This document shows, piece after piece, positions 18,661-27,349 of a DNA stretch of 64,000 nt. The position numbers and the translations under genes were made by a program. The notes below the pieces were generated by a model. That model saw nothing but the letters and a program-made list of their open reading frames with translations, did no database searches and was not told where the DNA came from. This DNA comes from Veillonellaceae bacterium (lineage in GTDB: Bacteria > Bacillota > Negativicutes > JAAYSF01). Where the stretch lies: assembly GCA_012523975.1 (NCBI GenBank), contig JAAYSF010000071.1, positions 1 through 64,000 of the forward strand, read 5' to 3'. Each line of letters starts with the position of its first letter. Position 1 is the first letter of the stretch.

Positions 18661-19788
18661 CTACCCAATCTTCGCTAGTATATATCTGGCAATGGTGTCA
18701 GCAGCCTCAGGATGTCCGAGCTTATACATATTTTGCTTTAATTCAGTCAATTCTTGCGGTTGTTCTACCAATAGCCTTTTTAGCAAGACTTGGACGTCAT
18801 GCGGTGAATTAGCTTTTATAGCTGCTTTTTTATTTTCTAGATAGCGTGTATTAGCCTCTTCTTGACCAGGTATGGGCCTAAATATTACCATAGGCAACCC
18901 CCGGCAAGCGGCTTCGGCAGCAGTCATTCCACCCGGTTTTGATATTAAAATATCAGCGACAGCCATTAACTCATGGATGTTATCAACAAAACCGAATATT
19001 TTGATTGGACAGCGAAATCCTACTTGGTTATTAATTAGTCTTTTATACATTTTTTTGTTATTACCTGCAACGACGATCATTTGGAAGGAAGCATCAACTT
19101 GATTACAAGCTGAGACAATTCTGTCCATTGGGAAGACTCCGGCCCCGCCCCCCATAATTAAGACTGTTTTCAGCGTTTTATCCATCTCTAACTTAGTTAA
19201 GATTTCTTCTTTGCAAGGTAAGGCTGAAAACACTTGATCAACCGGTATACCTATTGCTTGACTTCTTTCATGAGAAATTCCCCATTTAGCCAAGTCGTCC
19301 CGCATTTTAGTATGTGCCACAAAATAATAATCCAATTCAGGGTAGGCCCATAACCGGTGGACGGTAAAATCAGTAACAGCTGCAATTGACGGAACTCCTA
19401 CTTTGCCGTTTCTGGCTAAGTGCGAAATCATCCCGGCAGGGGTAGCATGTGTACAGACTATCGCATCGGGAGCATAGTTCACTAGAAAACGCTCCATTCG
19501 AGACGAAATATAGCGGCTGACAATTTCCCGCCCCAATAATGCCGCCTTATTAGTATTACCCCAGCCATAGGCCATACCGTAGGCCAACGGGAAATGTTCA
19601 AGCACCTTCAAATAGCCTTTTAAGATTGTATCACCTAGAACCGGACTTATAAAGTCAAATATGTTGGCCATCTTAGTATCAACGCCGGGACTCAGACTTT
19701 CCAGCTTTTTCATAATAGCTTGGGCCGCTCGCATATGACCAGAACCGATTGGTGCAGTAATAAACAATACCTTTTTCGGTTCACGCAT
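18661..19788 (-). CDS. Glycolipid glycosyltransferase (MGDG synthase / UgtP family)
   Basis: A GT28-type glycosyltransferase of 375 residues. The N-terminal MGDG-synthase domain has FITAPIGSGHMRAAQAI (about 8-24), and the C-terminal donor-binding domain has VLIMGGGAGVFPMDR and SKPGGMTAAEAACRGLPMV (about 295-313). Relatives transfer glucose or galactose from UDP-sugars to diacylglycerol. The acceptor and sugar here cannot be read from the sequence. GGAGG lies six bases before the ATG at 19788; an in-frame ATG at 19809 precedes that ribosome site and is unlikely. It is cotranscribed with folK or read from it, with 26 bases between them. Confidence 0.85.
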   Translation of the reverse strand: MREPKKVLFITAPIGSGHMRAAQAIMKKLESLSPGVDTKMANIFDFISPVLGDTILKGYLKVLEHFPLAYGMAYGWGNTNKAALLGREIVSRYISSRMERFLVNYAPDAIVCTHATPAGMISHLARNGKVGVPSIAAVTDFTVHRLWAYPELDYYFVAHTKMRDDLAKWGISHERSQAIGIPVDQVFSALPCKEEILTKLEMDKTLKTVLIMGGGAGVFPMDRIVSACNQVDASFQMIVVAGNNKKMYKRLINNQVGFRCPIKIFGFVDNIHELMAVADILISKPGGMTAAEAACRGLPMVIFRPIPGQEEANTRYLENKKAAIKANSPHDVQVLLKRLLVEQPQELTELKQNMYKLGHPEAADTIARYILAKIG

Positions 19789-19814
19789 AAAATTCCTCCA
19801 TACATGCACGAAGA

Positions 19815-20309
19815 TTAAGCATCTAAATTAATTTGCTTATAAAACAGCACTTTACTATCATCGGTACTTCTGTTCAACAATTCAGTTGCAGTTAAGCCCT
19901 TATATATTGGTAAATCGCCGGCGATATCAATTAAAGGAACTAAAACGAAATTTCGTTCAAACATCCTAGGATGAGGCAGGCATAACTGATCCTCATTTAA
20001 GACCAATTCGTCAAACATCAGTAAGTCGATATCAATAATACGGGGTCCCCACTTCACAGTCCGAATGCGCCCCATAGCCGTTTCGATATCTAAGCATATT
20101 TTTAGAAGTTCATAGGAATTTAGGCCGGTTTTTATACTGATTACTGCATTTAGAAACTCCGGCTGATCTTTAATACCAATTGGTTCAGTTTGATAAATTG
20201 CGGAAACCTTATCGATAGTTATTCCTTCTGTTGCGGAAAGCTGCTTAATTGCATTTAAAATATTTGTCTCTCGCTCGCCGATATTTGATCCTAATCCTAA
20301 TATTATCAT
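19815..20309 (-). CDS. folK: 2-amino-4-hydroxy-6-hydroxymethyldihydropteridine pyrophosphokinase
   Basis: FolK, 164 residues, transfers pyrophosphate from ATP to hydroxymethyldihydropterin. The N-terminal signature ILGLGSNIGERETNILNAI and the family motif WGPRIIDIDLLMFDELVL (around residues 88-106) with catalytic Asp pair are visible. LPHPRMFERNFVLVPL follows. Its ATG comes directly after the folB stop, giving the operon folP-folB-folK in transcription order. Confidence 0.97.
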   Translation of the reverse strand: MIILGLGSNIGERETNILNAIKQLSATEGITIDKVSAIYQTEPIGIKDQPEFLNAVISIKTGLNSYELLKICLDIETAMGRIRTVKWGPRIIDIDLLMFDELVLNEDQLCLPHPRMFERNFVLVPLIDIAGDLPIYKGLTATELLNRSTDDSKVLFYKQINLDA

Positions 20310-20669
20310 TTAGCCTCTCCGTGTAATTTCCAACTGTACATAATCAATTTGTCCAGGTATTGGCACTGCAGGTTTACGAATCCGTACGGTAACACTGTTA
20401 ACCCGGTCAAATTTCAGCAATTCATCCGAAATTTTTGCGGCCAAAGATTCCAATAACTTATATCGGTGTTTTTCAACTATTTCTTTTATTTTTTTATACA
20501 CAGTTGTATAGTCAACAGCACAATTTAAATCATCTGATTCTCCGGCCTCCTTCGTATCTGTATTTATCTCAATATCTACATAAAATCGCTGTCCATGTTC
20601 GCGTTCATAATCAAAAACACCGTGATAGGCATAAAACATCATATTTTGCAACAAAATCTTATCAGTCAA
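20310..20669 (-). CDS. folB: Dihydroneopterin aldolase
   Basis: FolB, 119 residues, splits dihydroneopterin into hydroxymethyldihydropterin and glycolaldehyde. It shows MMFYAYHGVFDYEREHGQRFYVDIEI (conserved YHGV near residue 14), the ESLAAKI segment and the C-terminal KPAVPIPGQIDYVQLEI. The start codon is TTG, inside the end of folP, with GGGGGG upstream. Overlap with folP by eight bases implies translational coupling. Confidence 0.96.
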   Translation of the reverse strand: MTDKILLQNMMFYAYHGVFDYEREHGQRFYVDIEINTDTKEAGESDDLNCAVDYTTVYKKIKEIVEKHRYKLLESLAAKISDELLKFDRVNSVTVRIRKPAVPIPGQIDYVQLEITRRG

Positions 20670-21858
20670 ACAAATCCCCCCTTATCATGGCATCAGTCAT
20701 CTTGGCTACTCTTGCTATCGGCTCTACATCATGAACCCTGACAATATTTGCGCCCTTAGTTATACCTACCGCGACCGTCGCCGCAGTTCCTTCAACGCGA
20801 TCGTCAACCGCAAGATCGAGAACTTCGCCTATAAATCTTTTGCGGGATGTACCAAGCAAAATTGGACATCCTAACGATTTAAGTTCTTCAAGCCTAGACA
20901 TCACGACAATGTTCTGGTCTCCATTCTTGGCAAAACCAATGCCTGGATCAATAATAAAATTTTCAAAGCTTATTCTAGCATTGATGCCGATATCAATACT
21001 GTTTTTTAAAAAATTGCAAATATCAGCCATAATGTCAATCTGATACTCGTTATTTATACGATTATGCATAATTACTACCGGCACATTATACTCCGCAACT
21101 ACTTTTGCCATGTTAGGGTCTTTTTGCAGCCCCCAAATATCATTAATTATATTTGCGCCGCAGTCTAACGCCGCTTTAGCAACACTCGGTTTGTATGTGT
21201 CAATCGAAATCGGCACCTCACATGTTTTCGCCAGTTTTTCCAGCACAGGTAACATACGTTCCATTTCTTGGTTTTCTGATATTTCTGCGAAGCCCGGGCG
21301 AGTTGATTCTGCGCCGATATCAAGTATGTCGGCTCCGGCTTTAATCAGTTCTTCAGCTTTTTTTAGTGCATTATCAAAACTATTATACTTGCCTCCGTCA
21401 GAAAAAGAGTCAGGAGTAAGATTCAATATTCCCATAATAAGTGTTCTATGAGGCTGAATCAAAAGTTTCTTGCCTGGCCATTGGTATTCGCGATAAGAAA
21501 ATTTTTCGGTAGCTTTAATAGCTTTATTTATGGCCTCAGCTATTTTGGGCAAACCCCATGGTTGCATTTTTAATTGTGCCACGGCCAGATTATACTGTTT
21601 CATTGTTGCACAGATAACTACATCGGTATATTCAACACTAAGGTCAGCTGTCCCCCGAGCTACAGCAACTTCGCCACCCTTGGCCAAAAAAGTTTGTTTC
21701 AGTAAATTTGCTGCTTTTGACGAAACTTTTTCAATCTTCAATGTTTTAAATATGGCTTTAGGAGCCATGATATTAATGCCAAATTCGTCACAATTTATTT
21801 TTTTTAATTCTTGGCGAGCTTGGTTTTGAGTTGAAATTTCGACAACTCGAGCGTTCAT
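20662..21858 (-). CDS. folP: Dihydropteroate synthase with N-terminal extension
   Basis: FolP condenses p-aminobenzoate with the pterin pyrophosphate made by FolK. The TIM-barrel core begins around residue 138 with RTLIMGILNLTPDSFSDGG, then DIGAESTRPG, and ends with GTSRKRFIGEV. The enzyme is 398 residues. The roughly 125 residues before the core are absent from the usual 270-280-residue enzyme. They hold no membrane segment or motif I recognise. The gene opens a folP-folB-folK operon and is divergent from the nicotinate phosphoribosyltransferase gene. The start has GGGGG in the upstream sequence. Confidence 0.95.
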   Translation of the reverse strand: MNARVVEISTQNQARQELKKINCDEFGINIMAPKAIFKTLKIEKVSSKAANLLKQTFLAKGGEVAVARGTADLSVEYTDVVICATMKQYNLAVAQLKMQPWGLPKIAEAINKAIKATEKFSYREYQWPGKKLLIQPHRTLIMGILNLTPDSFSDGGKYNSFDNALKKAEELIKAGADILDIGAESTRPGFAEISENQEMERMLPVLEKLAKTCEVPISIDTYKPSVAKAALDCGANIINDIWGLQKDPNMAKVVAEYNVPVVIMHNRINNEYQIDIMADICNFLKNSIDIGINARISFENFIIDPGIGFAKNGDQNIVVMSRLEELKSLGCPILLGTSRKRFIGEVLDLAVDDRVEGTAATVAVGITKGANIVRVHDVEPIARVAKMTDAMIRGDLFD

Positions 21859-21971
21859 GTCAAGTACCCCCTATTGCAGCAAAATATGGTTTTATTGTAT
21901 CATAAGTATTATGCAGAATGGAAATCTGTCATGCAAATAATAGAAAACTATTGGATTTAGGAGGCCTCCAA

Positions 21972-23030
21972 ATGAAATCACGCCTATCCCCGGATGTTTT
22001 TCGCATTCCCGTCGAAGAAATAAAAAACGGGTTTTTTAGCGACAGTTATTTTTTACGCACTCAGGAAATTCTAAATCGTGACAACTACCATCCCCGTGTG
22101 CTAATGCAGGTTTTTCAACGTCAACATGCTGTATTATGCGGTATAGATGAGGCGCTTGCCATTATTCAGAAGTGCGCGCATAATCCAAAAGATTTAGTTG
22201 TAAAAGCACTTCACGATGGCGACGAAATTCGCCCTTGGGAATCAGTGCTCACCATCGAAGGTGACTTAGCAAACTTTTCTCATCTTGAAACTGTTTTCCT
22301 TGGAGTTATAGCTAGACAGACTAAAATTGCAACAAATGTTCGCAGAGTAGTTAAAGCTGCCTCCGGAAAACCAGTTGTATTTTTTCCGTCACGGTTTGAC
22401 TATTACTCGGTACAGCTTGCTGACGGATATGCCGCCCACATCGGTGGGGTAACTGGTGTATCTACCCCGGCCAACGGTGCATATTATGGTGAAGAAGCTC
22501 TTGGTACTATTCCCCATGCACTAATAGCGGCATATAAAGGAGATTCTCTAAGAGCAACAAAGGCTTTTGATAAATACATGGACAAGTCTATAGGTCGGGT
22601 AGCGTTAGTCGATTTTGATAATGATTGTGTTAGAACAAGTCTCCAGATTGCTCGCGAGCTTAAGGATAAGTTGTCGGCAGTTCGCCTGGATACCTCTGAA
22701 ACCGTTGTTGATGCTTCTGTTCTTCCGAATATGGGAATGATCAAACCGACCGGTGTTTGCCCACAGTTAGTATTTAATGTTCGCTCCGCTCTTGATGCGG
22801 AGGGATTCAACCACGTTAAAATTATGGTTTCAGGCGGCTTCAATGCTGAACGTATTGCTCAATATGAGAAAGCCAAGGTTCCTGTTGATATATACGCCGT
22901 CGGAAGCAGCTTGTTTAGCAGTAATAACATCAATTTCACAGCCGATGTGGTTATGGTCGATGGTAAACCCTGTGCCAAATTCGGCCGACGCTATCTTCCT
23001 AATCCCCGCTTAGAAACTGTAGAACTATAG
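21972..23030 (+). CDS. Nicotinate phosphoribosyltransferase
   Basis: A 352-residue nicotinate phosphoribosyltransferase-family enzyme, which salvages nicotinate to its mononucleotide for NAD. Visible family features are SDSYFLRTQEIL near the N terminus, VVFFPSRFDYY, VALVDFDND, AVRLDTSETV, and the phosphate-binding MVSGGFNAERI and AVGSSLF near the C terminus. The ATG at 21972 follows TTTAGGAGG at ideal spacing; an upstream in-frame ATG at 21918 has no such site. It is a single gene, divergent from folP and closed by a bidirectional terminator. The length fits the shorter, archaeal-type clade. Confidence 0.9.
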   Translation: MKSRLSPDVFRIPVEEIKNGFFSDSYFLRTQEILNRDNYHPRVLMQVFQRQHAVLCGIDEALAIIQKCAHNPKDLVVKALHDGDEIRPWESVLTIEGDLANFSHLETVFLGVIARQTKIATNVRRVVKAASGKPVVFFPSRFDYYSVQLADGYAAHIGGVTGVSTPANGAYYGEEALGTIPHALIAAYKGDSLRATKAFDKYMDKSIGRVALVDFDNDCVRTSLQIARELKDKLSAVRLDTSETVVDASVLPNMGMIKPTGVCPQLVFNVRSALDAEGFNHVKIMVSGGFNAERIAQYEKAKVPVDIYAVGSSLFSSNNINFTADVVMVDGKPCAKFGRRYLPNPRLETVEL

Positions 23031-23039
23031 TTAATATGT

Positions 23040-23066
23040 AAACCCCGTCGCAATGCGGCGGGGTTT
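23040..23066. terminator. Bidirectional terminator
   Basis: The inverted repeat AAACCCCG / CGGGGTTT with an inner CGC/GCG extension lies between the convergent nicotinate phosphoribosyltransferase and chemoreceptor genes. It is flanked by A/T on both sides, so it can serve both. Confidence 0.8.
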
Positions 23067-23071
23067 AGATT

Positions 23072-23905
23072 CTAATTCTCTTTATTAAGGTTTTCTGCCA
23101 TCCTAGTTAACTGCTCTGACATTGCCATTAATTCCTGACTATGCGCAGTGAGTTTTTGGATAGTATCGGCTTGCTGAGAGGTCACTACATCGATTTGGCT
23201 GATCTCTGTAGCTATCTGTTGGATACTTTCATTGATCCCGCTTAAAGTATCAGTTATCTGTGTAGCAGAGCTAGCACTATTTACAGCTAGTTTGCGAACT
23301 TCATCAGCCACAACACCAAATCCTCGTCCTAATTCGCCTACGCGGGCTGCTTCTATAGCTGCGTTTAAACCCAATAAGTTAGTTTCACTAGCAACGTTTT
23401 TTATAAAATTAACAACGACATCAGTTTCACTGACTTGTTTATTAGCCTGTATAGATAAACCCTTAAGCATTTTACCACTAGCAGCCATTTCCTCGGCTTG
23501 CGCTAAGACTGATTGAATAGATAATGACAGGTCTGATGCCGAGCTAGATAACTGTTTAGCTGCTGCCAGCAACGTTTCTTTACGGGCCAATGATTCATGA
23601 ATGGCTACCGCACCAAACACTTCGCCATTCTCAATTATCGGGATACTAATTGCAATATAAGGTATACCGTAAACTTCGCTAGGTACTTCTACCAATACCT
23701 TTTTACGCTGCTCCATAGCAATATGCGCGGCTGAGCCTGGCTTAACGGGCTCCCCAACAACTACTTGGTGTGCAAGTTCAGGAATAGAATTTGAAGCAAC
23801 CCATTTCTCACAATCGCAAACAACCATTCCTACTCTTCCGCTAATTAATTGTGGTATATACTCTGCTACAGCGATAAAGCAATTTAATAACGAAATATTA
23901 GCCAT
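23072..23905 (-). CDS. Soluble methyl-accepting chemotaxis-type receptor
   Basis: A 277-residue cytoplasmic signalling protein without membrane helices. Residues about 1-110 form a small sensory domain with CDCEKW (about 30-35) and the PAS/GAF-like run [20 protein letters not shown]. The rest is a short chemoreceptor signalling hairpin, with the tip [26 protein letters not shown] and ADEVRKLA. The layout resembles soluble receptors such as Bacillus YfmS. The ligand is unknown; the two close Cys could bind metal, but that is a guess. It is monocistronic. Confidence 0.88.
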   Translation of the reverse strand: MANISLLNCFIAVAEYIPQLISGRVGMVVCDCEKWVASNSIPELAHQVVVGEPVKPGSAAHIAMEQRKKVLVEVPSEVYGIPYIAISIPIIENGEVFGAVAIHESLARKETLLAAAKQLSSSASDLSLSIQSVLAQAEEMAASGKMLKGLSIQANKQVSETDVVVNFIKNVASETNLLGLNAAIEAARVGELGRGFGVVADEVRKLAVNSASSATQITDTLSGINESIQQIATEISQIDVVTSQQADTIQKLTAHSQELMAMSEQLTRMAENLNKEN

Positions 23906-24028
23906 ATTACCTCACCTTCCTCTTTTTATTTCCTCGTCCAGAAAGAGTGTAGTTATAACGATCACAATTTACCAATTATTTCGTATTTCGTCATTAATTG
24001 CCATTAACCCTCTAATCCATAAAAAAAA

Positions 24029-24047
24029 ACCTTCCCGTGTGGAAGGT
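24029..24047 (-). terminator. Terminator overlapping the sigK stop
   Basis: On the minus strand, AACCTTCC and GGAAGG pair around a short loop and are followed by nine T. The hairpin begins within the sigK stop codon. Confidence 0.85.
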
Positions 24048-24748
24048 TATTGAATTTCTTCTGCGGAAAGGTTCTTACCAAGCTTGCCTATCGCCCGCTT
24101 TTCGATTCTTGACACATATGATCGCGATATACCTAGCATTTGGGCAATATCCCGCTGTGTTTTCCTGTTACCATCTGGCATTCCAAACCGCATTTCCAAT
24201 ACCCACTTCTCCCGATTGCTAAGACGGCTAATTTGCTTGCTCAGCCGCTCGCATTCACATTGATTCTCAACAGCCTCAGCAACCACATCGGGCGCTGTTC
24301 CTAAAACATCTATCAGTGTTATCTCGTTCCCTTCTTTATCTACGCCAATGGGATCATAAAGACTTACTTCAGCCCTGATTCGGCGAGTACTTCTTAGATG
24401 CATGAGAATTTCATTTTCAATACAGCGGGCTGCATATGTAGCTAGTCGGATTTTTTTTGCCATATCAAAGGTATTTATTGCTTTTATCAGACCAATTGTA
24501 CCAATTGATATAAGATCATCAACGTCTTCCCCTGTATTATCAAATTTCTTTACAATATGAGCTACCAACCGCAAATTACGCTCAATCAGAACATTTTTTG
24601 CTTTTTCATCACCATTTTTCAACCGGTCTAAGTACGTTTTTTCTTCCTTTTCTGTTAATGGTAAAGGAAATGTGTTATTGGTAACATACGAAACAAGGAG
24701 CGCAATCCCCTTAATTATGGAAGCCGCTAACGCTGCAAAAAAAGACAC
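24047..24748 (-). CDS. sigK: RNA polymerase sporulation sigma factor SigK
   Basis: SigK, 233 residues, directs late mother-cell transcription in sporulation. The hydrophobic N terminus FFAALAASIIKGIALLVSYV is the pro-sequence region cleaved by SpoIVFB in relatives. Region 2 has IERNLRLVAHIVKKFDNTGEDVDDLISIGTIGLIKAINTFD-type sequence (about 57-97). Region 4 has RDIAQMLGISRSYVSRIEKRA. The gene is continuous, with no skin-like insertion. Start is GTG behind GGGGGTGATGG. A SigE-type promoter lies 34 bases upstream of the start. SigG/SigF are excluded by the N terminus; SigE would have a longer pro-peptide. Confidence 0.93.
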   Translation of the reverse strand: MSFFAALAASIIKGIALLVSYVTNNTFPLPLTEKEEKTYLDRLKNGDEKAKNVLIERNLRLVAHIVKKFDNTGEDVDDLISIGTIGLIKAINTFDMAKKIRLATYAARCIENEILMHLRSTRRIRAEVSLYDPIGVDKEGNEITLIDVLGTAPDVVAEAVENQCECERLSKQISRLSNREKWVLEMRFGMPDGNRKTQRDIAQMLGISRSYVSRIEKRAIGKLGKNLSAEEIQ

Positions 24749-24781
24749 TAAGCCATCACCCCCGACGGTATCTGTCGATTC

Positions 24782-24811
24782 ATTTTATGGAGGGGCCAGG
24801 CTAAATGTGAC
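24782..24811 (-). promoter_or_regulatory. SigE-type promoter of sigK
   Basis: On the minus strand GTCACATT (24804-24811) and CATAAAAT (24782-24789) are separated by 14 bases. These match the SigE -35 (GTCATATT) with one change and the -10 (CATACANT) with one change, at normal spacing. SigE-driven expression of sigK is the Bacillus arrangement. Confidence 0.65.
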
Positions 24812-24824
24812 TATCAAAAACTGG

Positions 24825-24842
24825 TTATTATCTAGATAATAA
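24825..24842. repeat. Perfect 18-bp palindrome before a small ORF
   Basis: TTATTATCTAGATAATAA is its own reverse complement. It ends nine bases or so before the ribosome site AAGGAG of the 30-codon gene at 24861, so it could be an operator or a 5' hairpin in its message. Confidence 0.5.
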
Positions 24843-24860
24843 TGGTAAGGAGTGTGAATT

Positions 24861-24953
24861 ATGGGGACATATTTAGGAGACCTTGGCATAATTTTTTTAT
24901 CATTATTGATTATTTTGTATATTATGTGGGACAAAGTTTTCCCTAGAGACTAG
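24861..24953 (+). CDS. Predicted 30-residue membrane peptide
   Basis: An ATG preceded by AAGGAG at seven-base spacing opens 30 codons. The product is MGTYLGDLG, a hydrophobic helix IIFLSLLIILYIMW (about 10-23), then DKVFPRD. It is divergent from sigK and convergent with yyaC, whose stop lies one base beyond. I do not recognise a family. Support is the strong ribosome site, the clean single membrane helix and the palindrome upstream. It may belong to the sporulation programme by position, but nothing proves expression. Confidence 0.5.
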   Translation: MGTYLGDLGIIFLSLLIILYIMWDKVFPRD

Positions 24954-25532
24954 TTAGCACGATAGCATACAGATTGATTCCTCTTCCAATACAGGAACAG
25001 CATCCCTCAACGCAAGGCTTATGACTTTACTAAGCTTAACAACAATCGATAGCGGCGTACTCTGAAGATCTAAATACCCGAGCTGCCCGCCGGAATTAAC
25101 AACACCGATTATAGAGATATCACCAACACACGGAAGTCGGTGTCCCACTGCGATTCCAGCCTGCAGACCGCCTTCCCATACTTCGATATTACCAATTTCG
25201 TTTGGTTTTCCTAAGCATGCGTCGATTGCAATTATCAGTGGATGGTGGTACTGGTGTTTTATAACACTTATTGTTTCTACCAAGTTACCGGCATGAACAG
25301 GATAGTCTAAACTCCCGTAAACATTAAGCTTGGTATTTTCTTTTAAGTCCGATCCTATTAAAGGGCCAAGAGCATCGCCGGTATAACGGTCAGAGCCTAT
25401 GCACAGTATAACTATCGATCTTATCTTAAGCCCTTCCTGTTTGCGCAGCAGCTGAACTATATGCTGATGGATTTTATCGCGAGCAAATACATCATGTAAG
25501 TTAGCGGTTAATTTGTTGGCAAATTTACCCAT
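24954..25532 (-). CDS. yyaC: Spore protease-like protein YyaC
   Basis: A 192-residue DUF1256/YyaC protein, structurally related to the germination protease GPR and hydrogenase-maturation protease folds. Key segments are IVILCIGSDRYTGDALGPLIG (about 40-60), YGSLDYPVHAGNL, IAIDACLG, and GDISIIGVVNSGG. Such genes occur only in spore formers. I prefer the ATG at 25532, which has GGAGAGG just upstream, over the in-frame ATG at 25553. CATACAG, close to a SigE -10, is about 40 bases upstream. The substrate is not established. Confidence 0.9.
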   Translation of the reverse strand: MGKFANKLTANLHDVFARDKIHQHIVQLLRKQEGLKIRSIVILCIGSDRYTGDALGPLIGSDLKENTKLNVYGSLDYPVHAGNLVETISVIKHQYHHPLIIAIDACLGKPNEIGNIEVWEGGLQAGIAVGHRLPCVGDISIIGVVNSGGQLGYLDLQSTPLSIVVKLSKVISLALRDAVPVLEEESICMLSC

Positions 25533-25599
25533 TTTACCTCTCCTCTTAGCCATCTTACTAATCTGTATGCTCTAATAACAATATTTACGCCAAAAAATA

Positions 25600-25637
25600 A
25601 AAGCCTCTCTGCATGCAGACGTATGCAAAGAGGCTTT
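25600..25637 (-). terminator. Terminator after the HD-domain gene
   Basis: AAAGCCTCT and AGAGGCTTT arms with an inner TGCAT/ATGCA stem. On the minus strand it is followed by TATTTTTT. Confidence 0.85.
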
Positions 25638-25715
25638 CTACTATTCAATCAAAAAATCTGGAATGTTTATCGTCGGCACAAAGCTCGATAATACAACACT
25701 TGTCTAGTTATCACA

Positions 25716-26288
25716 CTAACCTACTAGCGGCAGTTGCTGATATTCAGGCTGCTTGACAGCGTGCGCTAACGCCCTGGTTAAAAATCCGACATGCTCTTTA
25801 AAATCGATACCCATAGCTTCAGCACTACTAGTAAGCAGTTCCCGATTAACAGCCCGCGCGAAGGCTTTATCCTTAATTTTTTTCATAACCGATTTTACTT
25901 CGAGGTTATCAAGGCTCTTGTCGGGCCGAACTAGAGCGCAGGCAATAATGAAGCCTGTCATTTCATCGACAGCAAGCAGTGTTTTTTGCAATAAGGTACG
26001 TTCACTACTCCAGTCCCTAGCATGCGACTTTATATCAGTGCAAAATTGTTCGTCAAACCCATATGGTTCAAGTAGTTCTTCCACATGATTAAGATGATCA
26101 TCAGGGTACTTTTCAAAATCAACATCGTGTAGCAGACCGACAGCACCCCAGTATTCAACATCCTCGCCAAATTTTTCAGCATAGGCTCTCATTGCTATTT
26201 CAACTGCCAAACAGTGTTTGAGTAACGACTCACTTTTCATATGCTCTCTCAATATTTGCCAAGCTTCAGATCTTGTAACTTGCTTCAT
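25716..26288 (-). CDS. HD-domain phosphohydrolase-like protein
   Basis: A 190-residue HD-superfamily protein. The metal-binding residues are visible as LKHCLAVEIAMRAYA (first His, about residue 24), VGLLHDVDFEKYPDDHLNHV (HD at about 54-55), and IKSHARDW (about 87-94). Such HDIG proteins often hydrolyse nucleotides or phosphate esters, but the substrate cannot be told here. AGGAGGTAGCC precedes the ATG. It is a single gene with its own terminator. Confidence 0.8.
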   Translation of the reverse strand: MKQVTRSEAWQILREHMKSESLLKHCLAVEIAMRAYAEKFGEDVEYWGAVGLLHDVDFEKYPDDHLNHVEELLEPYGFDEQFCTDIKSHARDWSSERTLLQKTLLAVDEMTGFIIACALVRPDKSLDNLEVKSVMKKIKDKAFARAVNRELLTSSAEAMGIDFKEHVGFLTRALAHAVKQPEYQQLPLVG

Positions 26289-26422
26289 AGGCTACCTCCT
26301 GACGATATATGGAATACTTGTAATTATTTACATTATAACAGGTATTGACAAAATGTGAAAGTATGACCGTTAATATAAATTTCCCTGAGCGCATACAGTG
26401 TACTGGAATGGGGGGAACTAAA

Positions 26423-27349
26423 ATGCATTTTATAATATTAGCCGTTATTGGTATCGCTATGCTTATTGGCGGAATTTTTCTAATGAGATATGGCCTGAAG
26501 AAATTATTATGGTTTAAGCTACAGAAAGTTCTTCAACAGCTTACAGTAACGCCTTGGCGCGGTATGATTGTCGGTACAATTGCCGCTGCCGTCATGCAAA
26601 GCAGTACTGCCGTGTCCTTAATTACAATTGGCCTAGTAAGTGCTGAATACATGTCGTTCTATCAAGGGCTTGGAATAATTCTCGGTGCTAATATTGGTAC
26701 TTGCTCAACTGTTCAACTAATGACTATCTCTTTATCAGAGCAATATCTAATACCATTCCTTATGGCATTTTCCTTAATAGCATTAATTAGCCGTAAATTT
26801 CGCTATCCGTCTCTGGCCATATGCGGACTAATTAGCATGTTCACAGGATTAACGCTTTTATCTGATTCATTAGAAACTATTTCTAAATTCAACAATTTGG
26901 TTCATTATCTGATTGCCTCTAAATCCAATCCACTTTTTGGTATCCTAGGCGGCATAGTTATTACCCTACTGTTTCAGTCAAGCAGCGCTGCGACAGGCGT
27001 TTTAATGTTACTGGCAAGTGACGGAATTGTCGATCTAACAACCTCAGCATATGTTGTATATGGCAATAATATCGGCTCGTGCCTTTCTTCCGTTGTAATT
27101 GCTGCTGGAGCACCTTTGGCTGCTAAACGGGTTGCGATGTCACACATTGTTTTGAATGTTTTAGGTGTAATGGTCGCCTTACCCTTCACACCCCAACTTA
27201 TTCAAGCCGCCAGTGGATTTTCTGCTGATTTTGCCGGCCAGGTTGCATTTATTCACACCTTTTTTAATATAGTGTCGTCGATTATCGTTGTACCAATTGC
27301 TAAATATTATGCAAAACTTATAGTGCTACTTGTGCCTAGTCATCGGTAG
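26423..27349 (+). CDS. Na+/phosphate cotransporter family protein
   Basis: A 308-residue membrane protein of the NptA/PNaS family. The two inverted QSSTAV/QSSSA repeats are clear: AAVMQSSTAVSLITIGLV (about 58-75) and LFQSSSAATGVLMLLAS (about 180-196). Each is followed by a GANIGT or GNNIGS motif. Eight or so membrane helices are expected. The GGGGGGA ribosome site fits the ATG at 26423; upstream in-frame starts at 26345 do not have one. Its last codons overlap the end of the convergent znuB-like gene by 24 bases. The PhoU-like C-terminal domain of some relatives is absent. Confidence 0.88.
   Translation: MHFIILAVIGIAMLIGGIFLMRYGLKKLLWFKLQKVLQQLTVTPWRGMIVGTIAAAVMQSSTAVSLITIGLVSAEYMSFYQGLGIILGANIGTCSTVQLMTISLSEQYLIPFLMAFSLIALISRKFRYPSLAICGLISMFTGLTLLSDSLETISKFNNLVHYLIASKSNPLFGILGGIVITLLFQSSSAATGVLMLLASDGIVDLTTSAYVVYGNNIGSCLSSVVIAAGAPLAAKRVAMSHIVLNVLGVMVALPFTPQLIQAASGFSADFAGQVAFIHTFFNIVSSIIVVPIAKYYAKLIVLLVPSHR

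Noticed and set aside
24047-24748. skin-like element in sigK
   Set aside because: The coding sequence is continuous and of full length.
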